Below, piece after piece: positions 6,483 to 15,200 of a stretch of 17,320 bases of DNA. The stretch is from Bacillota bacterium (GTDB lineage Bacteria; Bacillota; Clostridia; Christensenellales; Aristaeellaceae). The translations under genes and the position numbers were made by a program. The number at the start of each line of letters is the position of its first letter. The first letter of the stretch is position 1. The DNA lies in NCBI GenBank assembly GCA_009787135.1, contig WRGP01000227.1, positions 1 through 17,320 of the forward strand. The letters are read 5' to 3'. The notes beneath the pieces are model-generated. The model did not search any database, was not told the origin of the DNA, and saw only the letters and a list, made by a program, of their open reading frames with translations.

Positions 6483-9400
6483 TTAGATATCGCCAAACAA
6501 TAGCCAACTGTTTGTAAACAAGTTTTTAAGCGTCACCACGCCATATGGGGCGCGGATAGAGCGCTTATTATCAACACTATCTAAATAAACTCCATTTTGG
6601 GGAGAGAAAACAACATCCCCGGTAGATCCTCGCATGATTACAAATTCACAGCCAATTGGATACGTTGTATCATTTAAGGGTACGGCTGGTATGGTTATCG
6701 TGACTGTTCCTGAATTTTCAATCATGGTAAACTCCGTTCTACGTAAACCAGAAATTGGGACGTTTCCAGAATTCATTAACCTTAAAGGGTTTTTTTCAAT
6801 TTCATCTGGATTGGCCTTTTTCGACCCCGATACAGTAACCAGCGATACCGCTCCGGCATCCGTAAGCGTACTCCAGCCTATCGCATAATCCCCCGCGCTT
6901 GTTTTGCGCAGGATGTTTCCCACCGCACCCCCGGCGGGTACGCCAGGCCCGGCCGGACCAGCAGCGCCAGCCGCGCCGGTATCGCCCTTGGCCCCCGCCG
7001 CGCCCTGATCCCCTTTATCTCCCTTGGGGCCCTGCGCACCGGTATCACCCTTTGGGCCCTGCGCGCCGGTATCTCCCTTTGGGCCAGCGGGACCCGCAGG
7101 GCCAGTTTCGCCGGCAGCTCCCTTGGCCCCCGTAGCGCCTGGCTCGCCGGTATCGCCTTTGGGGCCGGCAGGGCCCGCAGGGCCAGTTTCTCCAGTGGCT
7201 CCCTTAGCCCCCGTAGCACCTTTAGCGCCCGTCTCGCCGGGATCCCCCTTGTCCCCTTTATCGCCCTTTGGGCCGGCAGGGCCGACAGGGCCGACAGGGC
7301 CGGCCGGACCCGCAGGCCCCGCAGGACCAGTTTCCCCTTGCCTGCCAGCCCCGCCCAAGCCGCCCACCGTAAATTCCGTTGCCACCTCCCCGCCGTCCGT
7401 ATACACGGTATTTACGCCGGGCAGGGAGGGGATGAAAACCGGATCAACGCTTTCCACGATGGGGGAGGCAAGTTCATATACGACCGTTACGGGCGTTCCG
7501 GCGGCATACAGGGCGGCGAGCCACGCCTTAAACCCCGCGACGTCTTGCGTCGTCAAGCGCGATCTATTGACGCGGATCCCTATGCCGTTGGGCCCATTGG
7601 TCCGGTAAATGATCTCGGCATTTCCCGTTTTATTCGTCGTTGATTTAAACACATCGCTTATAATCATGGCATTGTCTACGGCGTGTAAATCGGGTACCGC
7701 GTAATAAAAACCTATCACATCAATTTGATTTGCGGTTCCCGACGCTTTCCAGTCCTCTTTCCCGTTCAGCACAACCCGCAGCGTCCGCCTGATGACCGTC
7801 CCATTACTCTGCCATTCATCTTCCGCCCCCGGCAGGCCATATAGCACTTCTGGCAGCGTCACCGGGAAGGTTTCGCCGATGAAGGGTTCATAAACAAATC
7901 CTGTGGTTGAGGTGGTCGCATCCTCCACTATTGATAATCTGTATGTAATGGTGACAGACGAACCAGCATATGCCGTTACATATGTTCTCAGGGAACGAAG
8001 CACCCCTGCTTCATTCCAAGCTTTTGTGGGCGTGATGATTTTTTTGTATACGCCGACAGATGAGATTTGTATGCTTCCGGTGTCAGTAACTTGGGATTCA
8101 GTCGCCGAACCCGCTGATAGAAAAAGAGCTACAGTGCCAGTGACAGCAGCGTTCAGAATCTCAATGATTAAAGCGTACTGTTTCCCCACAACCAGCGCTT
8201 TGTTAAGCCCCGTGAACCAATTGCTATAAACGGTGGATGCCCCGCTGGCGTTGTTTAACGTAGCGGTAACAGACCCGTCGGCATTTTTAACACAGGAGGA
8301 TGAAAAACTTTGCACGTTGCTTACATCGTATAAATTTCCCCCCGTTCTCCAGATATTGATCGTGTTCTTCCCAGCAATCGGCCTATTGTTATCCGGCGAA
8401 GGGTCACCCGTTCCCGCCTGCGCGGCCCCCAGCTTTGCCGTCACGCAAAGCGGCAGCCCCGCCAATACTTCCGGGATCCTGATCCGTGATGCCGCGCCCG
8501 TGGCGCCGGTTATGCGGGTTGGGATCGCGCCCACATCCTCGGCGGTGATCGTCACATCCTCGCGCAGCGCCTTGCCGTTCACCTTCCGCGTCTCGGGCAC
8601 CGCGCCAACGTTTGACGCGGTAATCGCGCTCAAACGAAATTCCGTCTCCACCTCCCCGCTGACATCTGTATACACGGTGTTCAGTCCGGAGAGGGAGGGG
8701 ATCACGAGGGGCGGAATCATCTCAATGATGGGGGTGGCGAGTTTATACAAAATCGTTACGGGCGTTCCGGCCGTATACAGGGCGGCGAGCCACGCCTTAA
8801 ACCCCGCGACATCTTGCGTCGTCAAGCGCGATCTATTGACGCGGATCCCTATGCCAAGCGGTGTATCAACTCGATAAATAAGTTCCTTATTTTGCAGTGA
8901 CGTTTCAAATTTAAACGTATCGCACATCATAACGCCACTGTCTGTGGCGTGTAAATCGGGTACCGCATAATAAAAGCCTATCACATCGATCTGAGCCCCG
9001 GCTGTCGATATTTTCCAGTTTTCCTTTCCATCAAGCACGACCCGTAGCGTCCGCCTGACGACCGTCCCATTACTCTGGCATTCATCCTCCGCCCCCGGCA
9101 GACCGTACAGCGGTTCCGGCAGTGTCGCCGGGTAAGTTTGGCCAGCGTATGGCTCATAGGGGGTGGCGTCTGGCCCGAGTTCGAGTTGTATGTCCACAAA
9201 ATCCGCGTAATCGCCCACCACACTGCTTCCGGATCCATAGTAGGGGTAGACGCTCAAAAGAAGCCGCGTATTTCCCTCCGGGCAGCTGGCTGGGACGGCA
9301 AAAGTCGTCTTGTCTGGGGTTGTTATCGTCGAACCAAACTGTGTACGATTGCCATAGGAATCATTTGATGTGTAAGTGCCGATACGAAAACTACCGTTTC

Positions 9401-10946
9401 CATTGCTTGCGATTCGCTGAAAATACAGCGTCATCGTTTTGCCCGCGAATACGCTGACCGGCCCGATATCAATATACGAAAACGGCGAGCTTGTAGCGCT
9501 TGTTACCGTGGCCCGTATGCCATTTGGCAACGCAGACAAACTCGCTCCGCTTTTATAGACGTTCAACTTAGCGGGATTTATGAGATTCCTCCCGCCGCGC
9601 CAAATGTTGATCACACCATGTCCAACAATTGGCCTAATGTTATCTGGCGACGGATCCCCCGTCCCCGCCTGCGCGGCCGCCAACTTTGCCGTCACGCAAA
9701 GCGGAAGATCGGCGAATACTTCCGGGATCCTGATCCGTGATACCGCGCCCATGGTGCCGGTTATATGGGTGGGCGTATACTCTTCCGGCAGCTTGCCGCC
9801 AAGCCTTTCCGCGTCGTCCACGATGCCATTTTGGTTGATATCGTATGTAGTCCGCACCATGTCGCCGGTGCCGTCTCCGTTAACGCCTCGCTCCCCCTGC
9901 GGGCCTTGCGGCCCAACATCGCCCCGTTCTCCCTTCGGGCCTTGCGGGCCTGTGTCGCCCTTGGGGCCTTGCGCGCCGGTATCCCCCTTGGGGCCAACAG
10001 AGCCGGTATCTCCAGTGGCTCCCTTGGCCCCCGTAGCGCCCTTGGCGCCCGTCTCGCCGGGATCCCCCTTATCCCCTTTATCGCCCTTTGGGCCGGCAGG
10101 GCCAGTTTCTCCAGTGGCTCCCTTAGCCCCCGTAGCACCTTTAGCGCCCGTCTCGCCGGGATCCCCCTTGTCCCCTTTATCCCCCTTGTCGCCCTTGTCT
10201 CCTTTGTCGCCCTTATCCCCCTTGTCCCCCTTATCTCCTTGATCGCCCTTGCCGCCCTGCGGCCCGACGATGCCCTGCGGCCCAACAGGCCCCCGCTCCC
10301 CCTGCTCGCCCGTAAACGCGCCGCTCTCATACGCCTCTTTTACCTCGCCATACAGCGCAACCCTTTCGTCCTCCGCGTCGGCGCGGCCTCGCTCCGCCAG
10401 CACCCGCGCGGCCTCCGCCTGACCGCGTTTCATTTCCGCTTCCCGGCGCTCCTCCTCGGCAGCAACGCGCCGTTCCTCGGCCCCGGTCCTGTCCCGCTCA
10501 TCGTCCCTCACGTCAATGTCAAGCCGCGCCAGCCGATTCATCGCGTCCGTCAGCGCCGTAAACTCGTCTTCCGATTCAACCACGCCGTCAGGAATCAGCA
10601 GATCTTCTACATACAGGTCAAAGCATGGCGTGGACAGCACCTCATACGCCGGGCTGTAAAGTGTCAGTTCACAGGAAACCGCGCCAGGCACGGCCATCAT
10701 CTGCTCCGCAATCAGCAGCTCCATCACGTTTCCGCTCACGCCGCAGTCATTATAAAAAATATGTCCGTCCGCCTTCACGCCGCGCAGCGCGGCCAGCGAC
10801 CCTTCCGCAAGCCGCACGGGCGCGGATCCGTTAAACAGCCGTATCCGCAGCATCCGCGAACGCCTGTCTCCGCGCTTTACGATAACGGAAGCTTGGCTGC
10901 CCATTTTAGACGCGTCCAGCCTCAAATCATATACGATGGTATCCAA
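6483..10946 (-). CDS. BppU-like baseplate/tail fibre protein with collagen-like repeats
   Basis: I place the start at TTG 10946-10944, because AGGAGGTG lies five bases before it and the protein then begins MDTIVYDLRLDASK, the usual start of BppU-type N-terminal domains. An ATG at 11075 would add 43 repeat-encoded residues and has no spaced ribosome binding site. From the TTG (about 1,487 residues): BppU-like virion-attachment domain (1-130), charged coiled coil (about 135-205), collagen-like Gly-X-Y tract (213-356), an EF-hand-like loop (369-380) and LGGKLPEEY, globular unit 1 (394-774), a short tail-fibre linker (AEDVGAIP), globular unit 2 (811-1196), second collagen tract (1201-1336), and an AT-richer C-terminal tip (about 1337-1487). 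It is probably a trimeric adhesion fibre. Stop TAA at 6485-6483. Confidence 0.88.
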   Translation of the reverse strand: MDTIVYDLRLDASKMGSQASVIVKRGDRRSRMLRIRLFNGSAPVRLAEGSLAALRGVKADGHIFYNDCGVSGNVMELLIAEQMMAVPGAVSCELTLYSPAYEVLSTPCFDLYVEDLLIPDGVVESEDEFTALTDAMNRLARLDIDVRDDERDRTGAEERRVAAEEERREAEMKRGQAEAARVLAERGRADAEDERVALYGEVKEAYESGAFTGEQGERGPVGPQGIVGPQGGKGDQGDKGDKGDKGDKGDKGDKGDKGDKGDPGETGAKGATGAKGATGETGPAGPKGDKGDKGDPGETGAKGATGAKGATGDTGSVGPKGDTGAQGPKGDTGPQGPKGERGDVGPQGPQGERGVNGDGTGDMVRTTYDINQNGIVDDAERLGGKLPEEYTPTHITGTMGAVSRIRIPEVFADLPLCVTAKLAAAQAGTGDPSPDNIRPIVGHGVINIWRGGRNLINPAKLNVYKSGASLSALPNGIRATVTSATSSPFSYIDIGPVSVFAGKTMTLYFQRIASNGNGSFRIGTYTSNDSYGNRTQFGSTITTPDKTTFAVPASCPEGNTRLLLSVYPYYGSGSSVVGDYADFVDIQLELGPDATPYEPYAGQTYPATLPEPLYGLPGAEDECQSNGTVVRRTLRVVLDGKENWKISTAGAQIDVIGFYYAVPDLHATDSGVMMCDTFKFETSLQNKELIYRVDTPLGIGIRVNRSRLTTQDVAGFKAWLAALYTAGTPVTILYKLATPIIEMIPPLVIPSLSGLNTVYTDVSGEVETEFRLSAITASNVGAVPETRKVNGKALREDVTITAEDVGAIPTRITGATGAASRIRIPEVLAGLPLCVTAKLGAAQAGTGDPSPDNNRPIAGKNTINIWRTGGNLYDVSNVQSFSSSCVKNADGSVTATLNNASGASTVYSNWFTGLNKALVVGKQYALIIEILNAAVTGTVALFLSAGSATESQVTDTGSIQISSVGVYKKIITPTKAWNEAGVLRSLRTYVTAYAGSSVTITYRLSIVEDATTSTTGFVYEPFIGETFPVTLPEVLYGLPGAEDEWQSNGTVIRRTLRVVLNGKEDWKASGTANQIDVIGFYYAVPDLHAVDNAMIISDVFKSTTNKTGNAEIIYRTNGPNGIGIRVNRSRLTTQDVAGFKAWLAALYAAGTPVTVVYELASPIVESVDPVFIPSLPGVNTVYTDGGEVATEFTVGGLGGAGRQGETGPAGPAGPAGPVGPVGPAGPKGDKGDKGDPGETGAKGATGAKGATGETGPAGPAGPKGDTGEPGATGAKGAAGETGPAGPAGPKGDTGAQGPKGDTGAQGPKGDKGDQGAAGAKGDTGAAGAAGPAGPGVPAGGAVGNILRKTSAGDYAIGWSTLTDAGAVSLVTVSGSKKANPDEIEKNPLRLMNSGNVPISGLRRTEFTMIENSGTVTITIPAVPLNDTTYPIGCEFVIMRGSTGDVVFSPQNGVYLDSVDNKRSIRAPYGVVTLKNLFTNSWLLFGDI
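6939..7346 (-). repeat. Collagen-like Gly-X-Y tract 2 of the fibre
   Basis: About 45 Gly-X-Y triplets rich in GPAGP, GPKGD and GAQGPKGDT, placed between globular unit 2 and the C-terminal tip. Parts are identical in DNA to tract 1. Confidence 0.92.
7177..7262. repeat. 86-bp exact direct repeat, copy within collagen tract 2
   Basis: Identical base for base to 10096-10181 in collagen tract 1. The copies are 2,919 bp apart, a multiple of three, so recombination between them would remove 973 codons in frame. Confidence 0.9.
7359..8516 (-). repeat. Fibre globular unit 2 (duplicate)
   Basis: This unit runs from RITGATGAASRIRIPEV to NTVYTDGGEVATEF and matches unit 1 over both ends: RIRIPEV...LPLCVTAKL.AAQAGTGDPSPDN at the start, and LPEVLYGLPGAEDE, IGFYYAVPDLHA, GIRVNRSRLTTQDVAGFKAW at the end. 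The middle, about 140 residues, is unrelated to that of unit 1. DNA of 7491-7586 matches 8760-8855 with only three differences. Confidence 0.85.
8625..9767 (-). repeat. Fibre globular unit 1 (duplicate)
   Basis: Partner of the unit at 7359-8516. Its central insert ends in the LELGPDATPYEPY segment often seen in phage-borne jelly-roll or carbohydrate-binding-like modules. The conserved shell with different centres suggests module exchange. Confidence 0.85.
9879..10310 (-). repeat. Collagen-like Gly-X-Y tract 1 of the fibre
   Basis: About 48 Gly-X-Y triplets, including a pure run of roughly nine Gly-Asp-Lys triplets (about 10160-10250), then GETGAKGATGAKGATG blocks. Such tracts form triple-helical stalks in phage fibres. 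The DNA is highly repetitive on both strands. Confidence 0.92.
10096..10181. repeat. 86-bp exact direct repeat, copy within collagen tract 1
   Basis: Partner of 7177-7262; see that entry. It codes for KGDKGDPGETGAKGATGAKG and following residues. Confidence 0.9.
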
Positions 10947-10951
10947 TCGAG

Positions 10952-10959
10952 CACCTCCT
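10952..10959 (-). promoter_or_regulatory. Ribosome binding site of the fibre gene
   Basis: AGGAGGTG on the minus strand, five bases before the TTG at 10946. It is the strongest Shine-Dalgarno sequence near either possible start and decides for the TTG. It lies only a few bases from the end of palindromic element copy 1. Confidence 0.75.
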
Positions 10960-10961
10960 GC

Positions 10962-11065
10962 GCGGCCTGTCCGGCCTTCGCATGGGGGATTGAGATCCCC
11001 CCTACGGAACCCCCCTTTGGGCTGGGCCCTCTTTGGCTTGGCCCTTAAGGGAGAAGAATCCTTAA
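10962..11065. repeat. Palindromic element, copy 1 (fibre gene leader)
   Basis: The core 10962-11027 starts GCGGCCTGTCCGGCC and ends in GGGCTGGGC on the plus strand. It includes the hairpin GGGGGAT-TGAG-ATCCCCC (10984-10990 / 10995-11001) and CTACGGAACCCCCC. A second dyad, TTAAGG / CCTTAA (11045-11065), closes the right end, where copy 2 is also similar. This copy lies between the polyvalent gene stop and the fibre start. The remaining intergenic bases, 11066-11135, show no clear promoter. Confidence 0.85.
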
Positions 11066-11135
11066 TCACCCCCATCCTACCATATTCGCTTCACGGATTT
11101 CTCCCTTTAACGGTTTGCGGCGGAAAGTTCGTCTG

Positions 11136-12221
11136 TTACTTCGCCCACGCCTCCACCGCCGCGGTTGAGAACAATCCCAATTCCCGCAGCATGTCCCGCA
11201 GTTCCGCCATCTTCGCCTGATTGTCCTTTGCCGCGTACGCCTTATAGATCGGCTCCAGCCGCTTCTTCGCCGCCTTGCGCAGCGCCTCCAGCGTCACGCC
11301 GGCATCCCCCTTCTTCCCCAATATCCGTTTGGCCTCCTGCAGATCCCCAGCCTCCACCATGTCCAGCACGCCGTCTATGACCCCGTCCCGAAGCCACTTT
11401 TTAAAATCCCCGCGCTCATACTTCATCTGTTTCGCCGCCAGCAGCGCCGTCTCAATGGCCGTCATCCCGGCCTTGTCCCCGGCGTAGAAAGCCTCCATGT
11501 ACTGCTTCTTCGCCGTGGCGGTGATGTGGGATTTCACGGTCGATTGCGCCCGCCCGCCGGATATCAGGGCCGCGGCTTCCGCGTTTACGCCCTTCCCATC
11601 CCCCGCCGCCAGCGCGCTGTCCAGCGCCGCGTAGGGCTCCGGCACCACCCAGCCCGCCAGCGTGCTCGCCTTGTACCCCAGTTGCTCTGTCAGCAGCGCC
11701 TCCAGCCTGTCCGCTTCCTCTGTCTTCCCCGCCTTGCGCAGGTCCACATACGTCCCCTTGATCCGGCCTGTCATGGAAGAGCGGATATTTTCCGGCAGCT
11801 TTCCGTGGTCCAGCATATAATCCACAATATACTGAACGTCGTCCGGCTTTCCAGCCCGGATGGTATCCTCCAGATGCTGATAATCAAACAAGGACAGATC
11901 ATCGTCCGCATACGCCTCTTCCGCCCGCTCCTTTTTTTCCCGCAGGTACTTCGTGTCATATTGGTTCATGGCCTTGACCACCTGGTTGGAATTGAACCCA
12001 TCCCGCATAATCTCCCCGTGCAGTTCCTTCACCTTGGCCGTGTTCCCCGCTTTCCTGGCCGTCGCCGCCTCGCCCACGCGCGGGTCGTTCTCCATGAGCG
12101 CCAGGCCGATCCCCGCGTCAACGTCGTCCATCGTCTTGGCCGCGTACTGCTTCCCGCTCATCAGATATCGGGTGAGGTTGTCCGCCTCCGCCTTGTCCCC
12201 GCTCGCCATCGCGTCGTATAT
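11136..12221 (-). repeat. C-terminal helical repeat array of the polyvalent protein
   Basis: The motif [AK]-[AS]-G-[DKN]-x-x-x-A/V-x-x-L recurs with its glycine at residues 1697, 1748, 1813, 1854, 1896, 1937 and 1981, and a degenerate AKD at 2021. The last six spacings are 41, 42, 41, 44 and 40 after a 65-residue step. The form suggests TPR-like helical hairpins for protein binding. Confidence 0.6.
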
Positions 12222-15200
12222 CCACTGGAACGTCTTTTCGATGGACGCCGTCTTGCTCTCCTTGCGCAGCCACCCGGGCGCTACGGCGTTCGTGATCCCT
12301 TCAAAGTTGTCCGTCAGCCCGGTAACCGGCATGCCGAACACATCCGATACCGCTTTCACCGTCTGGGACGCCAGCGCATACGCGCTCTTGTTCGTATATC
12401 CCTTTTGCGCGTAGTCAACCCACGCCTTGCCCGCGTAGTAGAGCTTGCTGATGGCCGAAAACTCCATTTGCGAGGGCGTGTATCCCTCCAGGATGCTCAT
12501 CACCTCGCCCATATACGGGATCCATTTCAGCGGATTCATGTTGTCCGCGGCGTTTCCGCTGAGCTCCGCAAGATACCGGTCCCAGAATTCTTCCTCTTTT
12601 TCGCGCCGCCTGAAAGCGTCCCATAGGGATACCACCGCCGTATTGAGCGCGCTGCTGAGCAGAATGCCCGCCGTCGCCCTCACCATGCCCCGCCGCGCCG
12701 CCGCGCTCCCCGGGTTCTGCCGGAGGTTCATGGCGGCCGTGCGCAAAAGGTTGTAGTTTTTCAGCGGCTCGGACATAAAGGCCACCACGCCCTTGATTCC
12801 CGTGTCCTTGGAACGCAGAATTTGCGGCCTGTGCATGATGCTGTCCACCACCTGCGTCCTGTTCACGACATCCGAAAACCGCTTGCTCACCGCCTCGAAA
12901 AATTCCCCGCTTCCGGGCTTCAAATCCTCCCGCGTATCCCGAACCTCCGCCTTCACGCTGTCCCAGATCATGCCCCATGTGTAGTCGTCCAGGAATCCGG
13001 CCGGCTTCATCGTCGCGTCCACAATCTTCTCCGCCGCCGTCAGGTCGCCCAGCAGCATGCTCCGCGTGGACCGGCCCACCCCTACCTCATAGTGCCCGTT
13101 CGATTTCCACCAGGCGATTCCGGAGTATCGCTGCATCTCCTCCATCGTGCCCTGGCTTGGCTTTACCCGCGCCATATACTTTGGGTCAAGCATCGCCGCG
13201 GCCCGCAGGTAGGCTGTCGGCTGCTGGATCATCACCCGGATCTTCCCCGCGATGGCGGCGCGCTTCACGTTGCCCAACAGAAACCCGGAAAGCTCCGTTG
13301 CGTAAGCGCCCGTGGAAAGCCCGTTCAGGTCCTTAATCAGGTTTACGAAGTAGGCGGGCCCTTTTTCGCCCGCAATCCGCTCAATCGCGCCGCGCACCGT
13401 GGCGTTGTAGTCAGGGTGCCCATGCTCGGTCCGCTGGCCGTAGTTATACCACCGCATGGCGTCGTCAATGGGCAGGGCCAGGCCGTTGTATGTCGCCATC
13501 TTCGCGGCATGGTCCACAAACGTCTGGAACGCGTCGCCGACGCGTATCGGGTTGCTCGCCTGTTCCACCGTCTGGTGGGTGAAGCTGGCGTTCGCCACGG
13601 CGTTGAACATCCGCGCCTGCTCCGGGTCCATGGCCTTTACGCTGCTGCTCACCACGCGGATCGTCCAATAGTTCCGTTCCTTGTACATGTCCGTCAGAAA
13701 CATTTCCCTCGTCGTCTCGTTGCCCCACGCCGCCGCCTGGCCGCTCAGGAACGCGCCCATATCGTCCGCGACCGCCTTCTGCTGCGCCGTCAGCATCCCC
13801 GTGATCTTCGCCACATCCGCCGCGTTGATCCGCGCGATGTCAAGCTGCTTGATTTCCCCGATGTTGTCCACCCTGATGCCGCCCCGGTAGAGGTGGGGCA
13901 GCGCCTGCCGCCGTTTGGACAGGTTGTACAGCTCCATCATCTGCGTGACCGACAGTTCAATCGTCTTCCCGCTGGATATGCCCACCTTCCGCGCCGTCTT
14001 GTTCCACTGGCGGATATCCTCCGGCTTGACGTTGTTTCGGCTGTACATCTCCTGGATAAAATCCTGCGTCTCCCGCATCCGCCCATAAACCTTCTCCGCG
14101 CCCAGGCTCAATTCGCCGGCAATCGTCTTGCCCGCCGGCCCCAGCCTGTCAAAGTAGTCGTAGGCCGATAAAAGGTCCAGGTTCAGAAAGTTTGAAACCT
14201 TTTCCACGCCTTCCCGCGTGGCTTGCCGTGCCGGCCTTGTCATCCCCAGGGCGATTGTCTCATCCCCGGCCTCGCTGGCCGCCTTGTACCGCTCGTTCTT
14301 GTACATCCGGTTCACCGATTGCACGGAACCCCGGATCACCGCCACCAGGTAGTCCAGTTCCTTGGCCTGGGCCGCGCTGAGCTCGCTCACCCGCTGTATG
14401 CCCCGGCTCCGTATGCTCTGCGCGAAATGATCCAGCGTCGGCAGAAAGCTCTCGTGCAGCGCCACATGGAACCCTTCATACCTGGAAGCGCTCGCGCCCA
14501 GCGTCTTGACCGCCTTTGGGTCATCGCTGGCCGCGAGGGTCATGTTCTTCATTTCCTCCCGCAGCGTTTCCATCGCCTCGCTGAAACTCTTGGTCGTCAC
14601 GGCCCCAGTGTCAATGTGCGCCAGCACATCCCCCACGGTTTCCCGCAGGAATTCCGGCACATGGTTTTCCTTTGTCGGCCTCATCATCCACCGCGCCAGC
14701 GCCTTCGCGTTCCGCTCAATGTTCCGCCTGTGCAGCCGCGAAGCCTGGCTCTCCCGGTAATTCGCCATGCTCCCCCTGGCCCGCTGGCGTATCCTGTTGA
14801 TCTGCGCGTCATTGTGCCCCGCCTCGCTGGCGTCCAGATACGCCTCCACCAGCCGCAGAGCGAAATCCTCCGTGGCCGCGTCGATCCCGTATTCGTTCCC
14901 CATGTCCACATACTGCTTTCGCACCCTGTCCAGGGTGTCCTTGAGGGCCAGGGGCTGGTCGTTTGAGTTTGTCTCCGGATCGAACATGCCGGGCCAGCGC
15001 GTGCACAGCTCTTCCCACACGCTGTCTAGCGTTTTGCCCTCCTGGGTCAGGCGCAGACGCCCGAATGTCTCGCGCCGGAATTCCGCGTAACTCCCGTACT
15101 GGCTGGCCGCCTCCGCTTTCTGCGCGTCCGACAGCCGCACCCCCTGGGTGCGCAGGTAGTCCCGCATGTCCTTGTATTCGTCGTACATCGTCGTATCAAT

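Noticed and set aside
7359..9767. Diversity-generating retroelement target in the duplicated fibre units
   Set aside because: The differing centres are wholly unrelated rather than varying at adenines, no template repeat is seen and no reverse transcriptase is in the window.
10000..10260. Regular short repeats that could suggest a CRISPR array
   Set aside because: The repeats are nine- and 18-base collagen codon units in an open reading frame, without spacers of constant length and unique sequence.
9765..11048. Long plus-strand open frames (up to 427 codons) opposite the fibre and polyvalent genes
   Set aside because: They are shadows of GC-rich repetitive coding sequence: the products are Pro/Leu/Ala/Arg-rich without domains, have no ribosome binding sites, and run opposite to well-supported genes.
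10944..11075. ATG at 11075 as the fibre start
   Set aside because: It has no properly spaced ribosome binding site, and the 43 extra residues are encoded by the palindromic element. TTG at 10946 has AGGAGGTG and begins the conserved domain.
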